Source of the DNA: Planctomycetota bacterium | Lineage (GTDB): Bacteria > Planctomycetota > Planctomycetia > Pirellulales > Pirellulaceae | DNA length: 64,000 nucleotides | Direction of reading: 5' to 3' | NCBI GenBank assembly: GCA_026692905.1 | Contig: JAPLNL010000119.1 | Coordinates: forward strand, 186,001 to 250,000 | Part shown: positions 27,901 to 35,723 of the stretch, piece by piece | Layout of the letters: every line of letters begins with the position of its first letter | How positions within the stretch are numbered: the stretch's first letter is position 1 | Notes under the pieces: generated by a model | The model's input: only the letters and a program-made list of their open reading frames with translations | The model's database searches: none | Told to the model about the DNA's origin: nothing | Translations under genes and position numbers: made by a program

Positions 27901-28365
27901 CCGTTTGCACAACAAGATGGTGGCCGACTAAGCATGATCGAGCCGAACTTGGCCGAGGTCATGAAGTTCGAAGCATCTGAGACATTGAAGGACGCAAGCT
28001 TGCCGATTCCGGTTTCGCTCAAGAACAAGAATTTGGTTATTGAAGTATCTGGTGGTGGACTCATGAAGAATCTGGTGCTGTATTCGAACTCACTGGTCCT
28101 TAACCATTCGCCGAATATGGGCAGATTGCAAATCCTTACCAAACAGGGGCTACAACCGCTTGAGGGGGCGTACATTAAGGTCTACGCCAAGGACAATTCG
28201 GGCGCGGTCAAGTTCTACAAAGACGGTTATACCGATTTGCGGGGTCAGTTTGATTACACATCGTTGAGCACCAAGGACTTGGATACAACGCAACGGTTTT
28301 CACTGCTGGTCTTGCACCCAGAACACGGCACAGCCGTCCGCGAATCCGAACCACCCAAACGCTAA
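21970..28365 (+). CDS. Giant secreted macroglobulin-like protein
   Basis: Protein of 2131 aa with a signal peptide (cleavage probably after AFA, residue 27). An N-terminal helical region (about 30-380) is followed by a run of beta-sandwich domains like the MG domains of bacterial alpha-2-macroglobulins, for example LLEVRGRNGEPAARAPVQLE. A Met/Gly-rich low-complexity segment (SGSGMGGMGGMGMASGQ) lies near residue 1350, then more helical and beta regions. The complement-type thioester motif CGEQ is absent. It probably acts in the periplasm or envelope. I recognise the general type from planctomycete genomes but no defined function. Confidence 0.75.
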   Translation: MSILHRTIGLCFCTVIVSISSPTMAFAQEVGFSERFALAENREATLAELIPGTDSYFYYHCLHCQTVGKIAEARGHLDVWIAKVGLNEQTQRMQTRQFLLEYKTNPQATFDHLRTNFGINVEHPAPRKDEAAELQTKLDPNLINWNAIVKSHANNPGAIENVALANIASNLDQPENLRNWLQRIDRVDAPGLLELIVRELNMPDSRGFGWAPIHLRLTTQQILDLQKQIPKLIQSNAFVQSRLRRIRPDDDSSLEDRSVLRNHLTALETFVTGLPESQNSLIASVLYNRLQFDEQDGAMDRERFLRYIKLPSNRPLFNQEFIARQNARPQVNLSANYKGETLLDAIGDDSSLVYRYLEHFFKTDANVDAFSAILDRDYLRRVFASTKILYGLGDAKAYYAQLSPDEQRELQSRIELKFALSNPTHYKPSDTVRLTLDLKNVPELLVKVYRLNARNILMQQKQPIGTNLDLDGLVANIEKRFTYAQAADIRHREVLEMPELDGGGVWVVDVLASGQRSRTLIHKGHLNAIQRMTDAGDTFRVYDAEGKHVPKAKALFGNRELEADDQGDIIIPFGRELRTDSLVFIDGPIASVQLFVHNTESYQLRAGFLLDPQSLLAGAKANVVIRPNLLCNGQLVSLTQLEKPMLTITSTDLDGIDATQTFPNVKLADNGELVHSFLVPQRLANIVIALSGEVLKLSNDSRVPVSASYAVAINGMAKTAQVRDFFLTQTDKGYLLEVRGRNGEPAARAPVQLEFKLFGIVPIVSVRLATDENGLVDLGSLPSVERLKSTADSMIPRDFVLASSPPSWPEKYHTLSGEPIELVWHNIDRSQPGPQKLGPNDKLISRLSLIEFRGGVDVASHVDKVSIESGLVKIKGLAPGTYRLTDHWSGSSTQISVVKGERQGNVLIGQSRILETNRVRAVHVREVKLADEKLQVQLGNFDEFTRIHIVADAYEPRLHSGLNLSAPLFPMSSLERSRIPSFYINSLKLDEEYQYVLQRQLVKKYLGSLLPQPSAILNPWELSVTQNASQTAATGDPMAAVAPKMAAPNSAKEMDEKLARIAAELTPEYEFLKRGCIMLTNGRCDAKGMLSIDRKMFAGLTSVTVIVVHPSGTTYRTIHLPLVEPRAFADRRLASAFSANDHFAEEQSVRVLPKSDKHDLGDAASTRVKVYSSIPDVFQLYRTLLNNNAACDKFECLTRWPALKDAERERHYSDLACHELNLFLSIHDKPFFDRVVSPLVTNKMQKQFMDDYVLGRDLSKYVQPWRLVQLNAVERVLLAKRIVDQSERTKRWMGDLVSSVPVDSAAQSVQFAKGLMSVALGDVEGFGNSDGKINLNTLGLERRQLSEMSGSGMGGMGGMGMASGQADQPADAFFFDALAESEGLAKGKSEGEDKAGAATLGRSMSKKRMAGGGFGAPGGGGRPGRLYESLESTRKWAESNYFRLPLAAQKAELVRPNAFWLDYLNHPGDAPFVSKNLELASSNIHEALLAMSVLSLPLESKPATLSVEQGRLIAATTTDSIAFVQGLQTSELSTDLATVLASQSIFLASDPGEEAKPVKEQSLIKGTVYRLRVVLTNPSASMMRVNVLQQIPQGAIALENAKVVAGQKLDLAPFATQELNTKFYFPQSGTFEHYGAQIAMDNKIAIASPSATLHVLDAPDSVDETSWSYVAAWGTDEQVLTHLKSANLFKIDLDAIAWRMANHKFFESCLTRLTDYGTYHSNLWAYSIKHNDAPRLREFLESNSAIVGRVGPIFATEVMNVEPVDRLQFEHLDFRPLVVARMHQLGPKRVILNDGIVVQYERMMGILAHQKTIESEQRLALVYYMLLQNRIEEAIAHFAKIDVGALESKMQYDYFASYLDMLQGKFEEADIRSQKYANTPNPRWRDWFAQVRLQVSERKAIQAGKTADIANAEDWQTDPANRLLSGARELQNTSEAASLPGLDLIQDGDKIVLRHRNLEAVTVKYYLMDVELLFSRNPFAQQDGGRLSMIEPNLAEVMKFEASETLKDASLPIPVSLKNKNLVIEVSGGGLMKNLVLYSNSLVLNHSPNMGRLQILTKQGLQPLEGAYIKVYAKDNSGAVKFYKDGYTDLRGQFDYTSLSTKDLDTTQRFSLLVLHPEHGTAVRESEPPKR

Positions 28366-28568
28366 GATTGGAAAGTCTGACTAAGTGCGAATCAGAGTTT
28401 CCATACCATCGCAGCAGCCTTAACTGCGGAGCAGTGGCATTTGAAAGCCACGGATGCAATCTTCGTCACCTCTCCCAACGGAGTTGGGGGAGGTCGAATG
28501 GAGCCTTCAGCGACATTCGGGAGGGGGCTTGAGCTCTGCAGGAGGATGAAATCGCTTTGCTCAGTCGC

Positions 28569-29510
28569 TTACTTAACTTGTCGCTGATGCGCCAAGAACT
28601 TCAGTTGCTGGTACATCACTCGCATGATCGGAGAGGATACATTGGCCCTATCGGCTGCTCGCAATGCATTTCCATAGATTGCTTCCACCTCGATCGGTCG
28701 CCCGGACAGAAAATCGAGTCGCATACTGCTATCGTACGGTACCATCTCATCGGTATGAGTCATCATGTATTGCACAAATTCGGGCTCAATGAAATGCCCG
28801 CAGTCGCAGGCCGTCTGACGCACTTCACGAATGATGGACTCCGCCAACGCTCTCGAATCCGGAAACTCCATAATCCGGTTCGTGCTGGAATTCAAAATGA
28901 CTGAGAGCCCATTGAACGGAATGTTCCACATTAGTTTCCGCCAGCGCGCCCATGTGAGCGATTCCGTCGTATGGCAATCGATGCCTGCCGCAATCATCTC
29001 CGCTTGAATTTTGGCCAACCGCTCCATCGATAGCCCTGCTTCGGTATCGTCCAGTCCGCGATAGGGGCCCATCAAGATCTTTCCATAGTCAAGATGCCGA
29101 ATGTGACCTGGGCCGACTTTGTTGGAACACAGAAAACAACAGCCTCCTGCCACGCGCCCCGGACCGACGACTTCGCGAGTCGCTTGTTCGACGTGCAATC
29201 CATTTTGCAGCACGAGAACCATCGAATCGTCATGCAGTAGAGGTGGTAACAAATCGCTCAACAAATGATTCTGCGTGCTCTTGAGTGCCAAAATCACGCA
29301 ATCGCATTTCGGCATGTCTTGGATGGATGCGTAGACATTCACGCTCGGCAAATGAAAATCGCCAAGCTTGCTGTCAACCCGCAACCCGTTCGCCTTGACG
29401 AAGTCAGCATCGGACCGCATCAGGAAATGGACATCGCTTCCGGCTCGTGCCAGTAGACCGCCATAGAACCCACCTAAAGCGCCCGTTCCTACTACCGCAA
29501 ATTTTGTCAT
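28569..29510 (-). CDS. panE: 2-dehydropantoate 2-reductase (ketopantoate reductase) family
   Basis: Protein of 313 aa that should reduce 2-dehydropantoate to pantoate with NADPH in coenzyme A biosynthesis. The Rossmann motif is VVGTGALGGFYGGLLARAG. The catalytic Lys lies in RWRKLMWNIPFNGLSVI, and a C-terminal ApbA_C domain is present (SMRLDFLSGRPIEVEAI). The ATG at 29510 is chosen because the Rossmann strand follows at once. It is the last gene of a minus-strand set after DUF3088 and dprA. Paralogues of this fold act on other ketoacids, so the substrate is probable rather than proven. Confidence 0.88.
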   Translation of the reverse strand: MTKFAVVGTGALGGFYGGLLARAGSDVHFLMRSDADFVKANGLRVDSKLGDFHLPSVNVYASIQDMPKCDCVILALKSTQNHLLSDLLPPLLHDDSMVLVLQNGLHVEQATREVVGPGRVAGGCCFLCSNKVGPGHIRHLDYGKILMGPYRGLDDTEAGLSMERLAKIQAEMIAAGIDCHTTESLTWARWRKLMWNIPFNGLSVILNSSTNRIMEFPDSRALAESIIREVRQTACDCGHFIEPEFVQYMMTHTDEMVPYDSSMRLDFLSGRPIEVEAIYGNALRAADRANVSSPIMRVMYQQLKFLAHQRQVK

Positions 29511-29570
29511 GTCTTGTTCGTCGCCAAAGTAACAGGCACGTTCCATGTGCCTCTGCAAAAAATGTACCTT

Positions 29571-30872
29571 CTACCGTCGAACGACCGTTCTACCGGAAGG
29601 CCGTTGAATAAGCCCACGCATTTCCAAGACGCTCAGTGTACTCAGGACGCGCGGCACCGGAAGCTTCGATGTCGAGATCACTTGATCGATATCCGTCGGC
29701 GAACTCTCGATCGCTTGCAATACTGCATTTTCGATTTCGTTGAGTTGCAACTCTGCGGGATGATGCACGACGTTGCCTTCGCCTAAAGAAGCCTTTTCGA
29801 CGAGTGGTCCCAAGTGTTCGATTACATCCTCCGCATCCTGGATCAAAATGGCTCCGTCCCGAATCAGTTGATTGCAACCTCGAGACATCCTCGAAGTCGC
29901 TTGTCCAGGCACAGCGAACAAATCCCGTCCTTGCTCTCCGGCATGCCTAGCTGTAATGAGCGAACCAGACCGATCTGCTGCCTCGACGACGATGGTGCCC
30001 AAACTCAAGCCGCTAATGATTCTATTGCGTTGAGGAAACACTCCTGCTTTTGGCTTCGAAAAAGGATGCGTTTCGCTCATGAGGACTCCTCGCTCCGCAA
30101 TTTCGTCCGCCAGTCCTTTGTGCTCCGGTGGATAGATGTCCGTGACGCTGCTCCCAAGTACCGCAATTGTTCGTCCATCCGTCTCCAATGCCCCACGATG
30201 GCAAACCGCGTCGATGCCTCGGGCCAAGCCGCTGACGATGGTGATCCCGTATCGCGACAGGGCTTTGGAGATCCTTTCTGCCATTGTACGACCGTAGCTG
30301 GTGCAGTGCCGCGTTCCAACCATAGCGATCGACAATTGGTCGTTCTTGTGAAATGCCCCTCGAACAAATAGCATCACGGGCGGATCGGACAACTCGGTTA
30401 GCAAACGCGGAAAGCCCGCATCGCCAGCAATCATGATTTCGACAGCATTCTCATGGCAGTGTTTGAATACGCGGTCGGGCAAGTCGCTTTGGGCCGCATC
30501 TCGTATCAGCGTCGAAAGCTTCGGGCCAATCTTAGGAACTTGACCCAATTGCGAAAGCGTTGCACTCAAGACGTTGGAAGCCGTTCCGAAATGATCGATC
30601 AGTCCAGCCAATAATCGAGGCCCAACGCCATTGACCAGCGCTAGTCGAATAAACGACTCCCGATCCACGGTTGGTACAGATCGAATCGGTGGAACCCAAT
30701 CTCCGCCATCGTCATCTGGAACATAGTCAACCAGTTCTCGCTCGCTCTTGCCCAAGTCCTCGAATCCGTCGATCGAGGGTGAAAGATCGAACAAAAATTC
30801 CGTTTGCAATGGTTCGTCGGGCTTGGGCATTGAAAACTCGAGTGTGGCAAGTGGATTGTGTTTGGGCGACAT
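29571..30872 (-). CDS. dprA: DNA processing protein DprA (Smf)
   Basis: Protein of 433 aa that loads RecA on incoming single-stranded DNA during transformation. It has an ~80-residue acidic N-terminal extension, a SAM/HhH-like region, then the Rossmann core: AMVGTRHCTSYGR, VSGLARGID, FPQRNRIISGLS and VVEAADRSGSLITARHA. A C-terminal winged helix (about 370-430) completes it. It lies 23 bp after DUF3088 and 60 bp before panE. No com genes are nearby. Confidence 0.95.
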   Translation of the reverse strand: MSPKHNPLATLEFSMPKPDEPLQTEFLFDLSPSIDGFEDLGKSERELVDYVPDDDGGDWVPPIRSVPTVDRESFIRLALVNGVGPRLLAGLIDHFGTASNVLSATLSQLGQVPKIGPKLSTLIRDAAQSDLPDRVFKHCHENAVEIMIAGDAGFPRLLTELSDPPVMLFVRGAFHKNDQLSIAMVGTRHCTSYGRTMAERISKALSRYGITIVSGLARGIDAVCHRGALETDGRTIAVLGSSVTDIYPPEHKGLADEIAERGVLMSETHPFSKPKAGVFPQRNRIISGLSLGTIVVEAADRSGSLITARHAGEQGRDLFAVPGQATSRMSRGCNQLIRDGAILIQDAEDVIEHLGPLVEKASLGEGNVVHHPAELQLNEIENAVLQAIESSPTDIDQVISTSKLPVPRVLSTLSVLEMRGLIQRPSGRTVVRR

Positions 30873-30895
30873 GCGGGTTCAGACTGCCGATCGCC

Positions 30896-31243
30896 TTAAT
30901 GCGGGCGAGAGACACCATAAACGTGCGACCAGAACTTGGCGATGGCTTTGGCACCTGAGATAAAGCAGTGTCTCTCTGCTTGTCCTGTTAAGAATCCGAG
31001 AGCGTCCATCGGAGGCGCCTTGTCCAAGATCAACACGGGGCAGCTCTGATGGTCTTTGCCAATCAGGTTTACGATCTCAGTGCGAGGGCCAGGGAAGTCA
31101 ACGTAACGGATATCAAGGTTGTGCCGCAGTTTTGGGAAGTAGCTTAGAACGCCAGTGATGGTCGCACAGTCAGGGCAAAAGTAAGGCAGACCGCCGCCAT
31201 CTGGAAAATCCTCTTTGAGCATAAATAAAATATCTCGGGCCAA
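30896..31243 (-). CDS. DUF3088 family protein
   Basis: Protein of 115 aa, reading ARDILFMLKEDFPDGGGLPYF from residue 2, then CPDCATITGVLSYFP and SCPVLIL. The CxxC and general pattern match DUF3088, a thioredoxin-fold-like family of unknown role. I place the start at TTG 31243 because an AGGAG ribosome binding site lies eight bases before it and the family homology begins there. First gene of the unit with dprA. Confidence 0.8.
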   Translation of the reverse strand: MARDILFMLKEDFPDGGGLPYFCPDCATITGVLSYFPKLRHNLDIRYVDFPGPRTEIVNLIGKDHQSCPVLILDKAPPMDALGFLTGQAERHCFISGAKAIAKFWSHVYGVSRPH

Positions 31244-31365
31244 AATTCCAACTCCTAAAGACAAGATGCAAGAAACAAACGGAATCTACCGTCGTTCAAA
31301 ATGATACCGAATCGAAACCTCAAATTGAACCAGTGAGGCCGAGCATAGTGGGATTTGACGGGAAA

Positions 31366-31440
31366 AGGAGCCTCGCCCTCCCTAAGGTTTTCAATGGAAT
31401 TGACTTTGCAAAGATGTTTACAGGGGTCGCCTCACCCTCC
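31366..31440. repeat. Composite repeat family D, copy 1
   Basis: AGGAGCCTCGCCCTCC and a 44-base linker containing GGAATTGACTTTGCAAAGAT (31366-31425) match 57918-57977 with a single difference. A GCCTCACCCTCCC end follows, inverted relative to the second locus. A separate hairpin (AACAGGT/ACCTGTT, 31460-31481) lies just beyond. The rest of the 430-bp gap holds the promoter of the small basic protein and no gene. Confidence 0.85.
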
Positions 31441-31590
31441 CGAAAAACTATTTGTTGCGAACAGGTCGATGGAAACCTGTTTTAAGGCGCTGGCGTTGCT
31501 GTCCCGCCAATGAATGCCAACGAAATCGCGCAAAAACGGGAGCAATTTCGTAGTTTAGGGAACTTTGAGGGCAAACCGAGTGTTTTTGCC

Positions 31591-31619
31591 TTGTGGAGGG
31601 TGCAATGGGTCGCTAAAAT
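31591..31619 (+). promoter_or_regulatory. Possible sigma-70 promoter of the small basic protein gene
   Basis: TTGTGG (31591-31596), a 17-bp spacer and TAAAAT (31614-31619) give a reasonable sigma-70 pattern. It would leave a leader of about 47 bases with TTAGGAG as ribosome binding site. Confidence 0.35.
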
Positions 31620-31672
31620 CTGCCACCTTCACAAGTAGTCAATTTTGGTTGTCCTTAGGAGTATTCGTTTTT

Positions 31673-31897
31673 ATGACTCTCGATAAGAGCTTGAAAGTCC
31701 GCGCTGGGGCGATCAAGAGCCGGAACGTAATGACCCGCGCTGAACGGATTAAACGTTTGCAAGATCTCGATAAGTGGTCGGATAGCAGCGTCGTCCTCGG
31801 TATGGCCAAAGTTCGCGTCCCAAAGATCTCCTTGAAGAAAAAGAAGAAGGTCAAGAAAGAGGACGAAGCAGACGACAAGAAGAAAAAGAAGAAGTAG
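31673..31897 (+). CDS. PVC-group small basic protein
   Basis: Protein of 74 aa: MTLDKSLKVRAGAIKSRNV, MTRAERIKRLQ and DLDKW, then a Lys-rich tail (KKKKKVKKEDEADDKKKKKK). It matches the small basic protein shared by Planctomycetes, Verrucomicrobia and Chlamydiae (TIGR04137-like). Its function is unknown; the charge suggests RNA or ribosome binding. The ATG at 31673 fits the family N-terminus, and TTAGGAG lies upstream. It is monocistronic with its own terminator, consistent with high expression. Confidence 0.9.
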   Translation: MTLDKSLKVRAGAIKSRNVMTRAERIKRLQDLDKWSDSSVVLGMAKVRVPKISLKKKKKVKKEDEADDKKKKKK

Positions 31898-31971
31898 TAG
31901 CCTATGGTTCCGCCCTCGATGGCGAGAGCCTACTTCGGCGAAACCGATCTTCATGTTTGTCATCGCAATTC

Positions 31972-32006
31972 AAAAAGCGGACCGAAAGGCCCGCTTTTTT
32001 TATTTT
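31972..32006 (+). terminator. Rho-independent terminator of the small basic protein gene
   Basis: AAAAGCGGACC pairs with GGCCCGCTTTT with one mismatch across a GAAA tetraloop, followed by a run of T. Placed 75 bp after the stop codon. Confidence 0.85.
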
Positions 32007-32122
32007 GCCGTCAGCAGCAGACGAAGAGAAGCGTGGCGAATACAACCTGCTAACGCCATTCAGCCTCACGCACTACAATTCACGGATGCGAATTAAGCCG
32101 TTCCTCTTACCTCTACACAAAC

Positions 32123-33403
32123 ATGCGCGTTGGTATTATCGGGCTAGGATATGTCGGGTTGCCTCTCGTCCGGGCGTTTATTCAGAGCGGGGCCAGCGTC
32201 ATCGGATTCGATGTGGATCAACGCAAAGTGGATTCGTTGAACCGTGGTGAATGTTACATTCGGCACCTAGAGTCCTCCTGGCTTAATCCTGCGATTGCGA
32301 GCCGTTCGTTTCAGCCAACGTGCGCAATGGAAAGGCTTGACGAGCCGGATGCGATTGTGATTTGCGTGCCGACCCCCCTCAATATGAGTCGCGACCCGGA
32401 CATGACTTATATCGAGAATACCTCTAAAGCGATTGAGCAGAAACTTCGACCTGGGCAGTTGGTTGTTCTCGAGAGCACGACTTATCCGGGCACGACGCGC
32501 GATGTTGTTAAGCCCATCTTGGATCGAGCTGGACTTACTTGTGGCTCAGACTACTTTCTTGCGTTCAGTCCCGAACGCGAGGATCCCGGCAATACCAGTT
32601 TTTCGACGCAGACGATTCCGAAGGTGGTTGGTGGCATTGATCCGTCGAGCCAAAAGCGTGCCGTTGAGCTTTACTCGTTGGTCATGAAGCATGTTGTACC
32701 TGTCGGAAGCTGCGAAGTAGCTGAAGCTAGCAAGATTTTGGAAAACACGTATCGCAGCGTGAACATAGCGATGGTCAATGAATTGAAATTGCTGTTCATG
32801 AAGCTTGGTATCGATATTTGGGAAGTCATTGAGGCGGCCAAGACGAAACCTTTTGGTTTTCAAGCTTTCTATCCAGGCCCTGGTCTCGGTGGCCACTGCA
32901 TTCCTATCGATCCGTTTTATTTGACGTGGCTTGCCCGATGCCACGAGATGCCGACACGTTTTATTGAGCTTGCTGGCGAGATCAATATGTCGATGCCCAA
33001 GTTCGTCGTGGATCGAGTAGCGGAAGCACTTAATTCGATTGGCAAGCCGGTCAAGGGTTCCAACGTTGGAATCCTCGGTGTGGCTTACAAGAAGAATATA
33101 GACGACCCTCGCGAGAGTCCGAGCTTCAAGTTGATGGAGTTGCTTTGCGAGCGAGGCGCTGTCCTCTCGTATTCGGATCCCCATGTTCCGATACTTCCGA
33201 AAATGAGATCCTTTGACGTGCCGGCTTTGTCCAGCCAGGAGATCTCGGCTGGTTATCTTGAGTCACTTGATTGCGCAGTGATCGCAACAGACCATTCGGC
33301 GTTTGACTTTGAGGTCATTGTGGCTGGATCGAAATTGGTGGTTGATACACGCAATGCGACGAACGGAATCGATGCGCCTGAGGGACGAATTTGGAAAGCT
33401 TAG
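32123..33403 (+). CDS. UDP-sugar 6-dehydrogenase (UDP-GlcNAc/ManNAc type, WbpA-like)
   Basis: Protein of 426 aa that oxidises C6 of a UDP-hexose or UDP-HexNAc to the uronate with two NAD. The Rossmann motif is VGIIGLGYVGLPLV, the substrate motif is ESTTYPGTT, and the catalytic Cys lies in PGPGLGGHCIPIDPFYL. The C-terminal domain has GVAYKKNIDDPRESPS. These details favour the UDP-GlcNAc/ManNAcA branch over UDP-glucose dehydrogenase. It would feed surface polysaccharide synthesis, but no glycan cluster is adjacent. Palindrome family B begins three bases after the stop. Confidence 0.9.
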   Translation: MRVGIIGLGYVGLPLVRAFIQSGASVIGFDVDQRKVDSLNRGECYIRHLESSWLNPAIASRSFQPTCAMERLDEPDAIVICVPTPLNMSRDPDMTYIENTSKAIEQKLRPGQLVVLESTTYPGTTRDVVKPILDRAGLTCGSDYFLAFSPEREDPGNTSFSTQTIPKVVGGIDPSSQKRAVELYSLVMKHVVPVGSCEVAEASKILENTYRSVNIAMVNELKLLFMKLGIDIWEVIEAAKTKPFGFQAFYPGPGLGGHCIPIDPFYLTWLARCHEMPTRFIELAGEINMSMPKFVVDRVAEALNSIGKPVKGSNVGILGVAYKKNIDDPRESPSFKLMELLCERGAVLSYSDPHVPILPKMRSFDVPALSSQEISAGYLESLDCAVIATDHSAFDFEVIVAGSKLVVDTRNATNGIDAPEGRIWKA

Positions 33404-33405
33404 GC

Positions 33406-33471
33406 CGTAGCTGGATTCGTGAGAATTCAGCCTGTTCTGAATTCATCTGAATTCTTACGAATTCTGCTACG
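33406..33471. repeat. Palindrome family B, diverged copy
   Basis: Arm 33406-33430 (starting CGTAGCTGGATTCG) pairs imperfectly with 33447-33471. It lies between two convergent genes, three bases after one stop and eight before the other. It may serve as a bidirectional terminator. Confidence 0.8.
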
Positions 33472-33479
33472 AATCGTAC

Positions 33480-33956
33480 TTAGCCGCCCAACTCTAGAAT
33501 AATGTCGAACTCTTGCTTGGTGACAGGCTGAATGCTAAGTCGGGTGCCTTTACGAAGGAGAACCATCTCGGATAGTTTCGGTACTGCCCTCAGCATTTCC
33601 AGGGACTGCGGTGCTGAGAATTTGGACTCCAGCTGGACGTCAACCATAACCCATCGTGGGTTTTCTGGATCGCTTTTTGGGTCAAAGTAAAGGTTTTTAG
33701 GGTCCCAAGCGGTATGGTCAGGGTAGGAGGTCCGAGCGATAGTGGCTGTTCCAACCACGCACGAGGGAGTCGCGTTGCTGTGGTAAACCAAGACGCGGTC
33801 GCCCAGCTGCATCTGGTCCCGCATGAAGTTTCTCGCTTGATAGTTGCGGACGCCGTGCCAGTAGCTGGTTTGGTTTGGGGCCGCAGCCAGGTCGTCGATG
33901 GAGAATAGTTCAGGCTCAGTTTTCATAAGCCAAAACAATTTTTTGGGTTTTGTCAT
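33480..33956 (-). CDS. EVE-domain protein
   Basis: Protein of 158 aa that is a complete EVE (PUA-like) domain: FWLMKTEPELFSIDDL, WHGVRNYQARNFMRDQMQLG, VLVYHSN and a WVMVDVQL strand. EVE domains bind modified bases in DNA or RNA. There is no neighbouring restriction or methylase gene, so this is likely a housekeeping type like human THYN1 or its bacterial relatives. It is followed 22 bp upstream by another minus-strand gene. Confidence 0.93.
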   Translation of the reverse strand: MTKPKKLFWLMKTEPELFSIDDLAAAPNQTSYWHGVRNYQARNFMRDQMQLGDRVLVYHSNATPSCVVGTATIARTSYPDHTAWDPKNLYFDPKSDPENPRWVMVDVQLESKFSAPQSLEMLRAVPKLSEMVLLRKGTRLSIQPVTKQEFDIILELGG

Positions 33957-33978
33957 TTCAGGAACGATATTCGGATGA

Positions 33979-35247
33979 TCAAGCGAGGTCCGAAATAGGA
34001 ACGCCTCGCATGTTGCTTAGCAGGAGTCTATAACGAGTCCGCAAGTGTTTCATCCAAAGTCCTAGGTAAACATTCCCGACGATGGAAACGAGTAGGAGAA
34101 ATGGAAGAAATTTGTCTTTTGCTTGCTCCTCATTCGTCCCGTCGATGTGTTGAGTTTGTTGGAGCTGCGGTTTTGCGATAGGAATGGGCGCAAGCTGGGC
34201 CTGGGCTAATGAACTGAATGGCGGGTTTTGGTATTGATTGTTGGTAGGGTATGTTGGTTGTGTTGCAGGAAATCCGTATTGCTGATTTTGGACGGAAGAT
34301 GGCGACGGTTGATTTGTTGGGTAGGGATTGGAGTCATAGCCAGGGTTTGGCGTAGGATTCGTGGCGACGTTAGGGCGAGCTGGGTAGCCGAGCCCGTTTT
34401 GATTGTTGTTGCTGTAGTTGCTTAGCGGAGAATTATTGTTTGATTGCGGCGAGTAGGGCGTGTTTGATGCGTAGGAACCATTCGCGACTTGAGCCGTACC
34501 GTTATTTGGTTGCAAGAAACCAGGGAGTTTGGAAGGAGGATTGACACCATCTCGACGCAGCGAGTTGTTGGTATCTGGCAGAAAATCCTGTTGTGCGCTG
34601 CTTGCCACAAAGCGGTCGGAAGTGGGAGCACTGTTGAGATTACTGCCCCCTCCCGGGGTTCTTGATGGGGCGAAGTTGTCGGTTGCCGTCAATGGCGAAG
34701 TCGGGAGAACGTTCTGGTTCAAGTTGGAGGGTGGGAAAACTCCACTGTTGGAGTAGCCAGGACCACCTTGGTTGGCAGCTAGGATTGTTGGACGCGGCTG
34801 ATCGATTGTGGCTAGGGAGCCAACGCTTGAGGATGTGGAGCGGTCTAGGTACACGGTTGCGGGATTGGCTGGGATTCGATTCTCTGCAAGCGTCTGTGGG
34901 TTGGCTGGAATTCGCTCAACAGGTTCGTTGCCCACTCGAAACACCACCCTTTGAACGCGACTTCGGAGTTCCTCGGGAAAGTCAGCTGGAAATTCCTGGC
35001 CATGCGAGCCTTGGGAAAACTCCATGATTTTGTCAGGAGGAATCTGAATGATCAGGCAAAACTTATTGTCTCGGTCGGTTCCCCAGCCGATGTTTTGCGG
35101 AATGGTGCGCTGGTTTGGAAGAAGCGGCATCGGGGATTGTGGTCCGCTTGAAGAACCCGATGGGGTATTCGAGCCGGAGTTGGGCAGTACTTCACTAGGG
35201 TTTTGCAGGAGCATCGAGAGAAGCACTAGGATTAGTTGTCCGTTCAT
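33979..35247 (-). CDS. Asn/Pro/Gln/Ser-rich membrane protein of unknown function
   Basis: Protein of 422 aa with a short signal-like N-terminus (MNGQLILVLLSMLLQ). A small ordered part (about 50-115, NKFCLIIQIPPDKIMEF) is followed by a long low-complexity region rich in N, P, Q, S and Y (about 130-370). One transmembrane helix near the C-terminus (FLLLVSIVGNVYLGLWM) and a basic tail end it. Probably an envelope protein with an extended spacer. No family recognised. Confidence 0.7.
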   Translation of the reverse strand: MNGQLILVLLSMLLQNPSEVLPNSGSNTPSGSSSGPQSPMPLLPNQRTIPQNIGWGTDRDNKFCLIIQIPPDKIMEFSQGSHGQEFPADFPEELRSRVQRVVFRVGNEPVERIPANPQTLAENRIPANPATVYLDRSTSSSVGSLATIDQPRPTILAANQGGPGYSNSGVFPPSNLNQNVLPTSPLTATDNFAPSRTPGGGSNLNSAPTSDRFVASSAQQDFLPDTNNSLRRDGVNPPSKLPGFLQPNNGTAQVANGSYASNTPYSPQSNNNSPLSNYSNNNQNGLGYPARPNVATNPTPNPGYDSNPYPTNQPSPSSVQNQQYGFPATQPTYPTNNQYQNPPFSSLAQAQLAPIPIAKPQLQQTQHIDGTNEEQAKDKFLPFLLLVSIVGNVYLGLWMKHLRTRYRLLLSNMRGVPISDLA

Positions 35248-35723
35248 TCTTCAGCCTTCTGTGGCGACGCTCCAATGGGTGATCATCCAATTACAATGTT
35301 TGCTCCGAGTGCAATGTTTGACCAATGATAGAGGAACTGGCAGAACCGCGTAAATAGAAATCGTGTAGCCAAGTGGGGTAAATTCTCCATGACGAGGTAG
35401 TTTGGGAGAGTTACTGGTCAATTGCGATCAAAAACCTTGAAGATTTTTCCGATGCGATCCATTTTTCAAAATTTTTTATTGAATGGAACTTCTTGAGCAA
35501 TTCCAGCTCTAAAAAAGCACATTAACGGAAAAACTGTTAGGGACGGCAAATTCAAACCAGGAACTGGATGAATGGGTAATTTAGGCCGTCTGGGCAAGAA
35601 GTGGATTGAAAACCAGCTGATTGCCAAGTAACCTCACAGTAAGGGGATTTTTGGGACGACCTTTCGTCTTCGGAATTCCTATTCCAAGCTTTACCTTTCT
35701 TGATCTTTACGGTGGAAGAATCG
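35248..35723. other. AT-rich divergent intergenic region
   Basis: 476 bp between two divergent genes, clearly more AT-rich than the coding sequence around it (for example near 35460-35490). It likely holds both promoters. No gene, RNA or palindrome element recognised. Confidence 0.45.
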
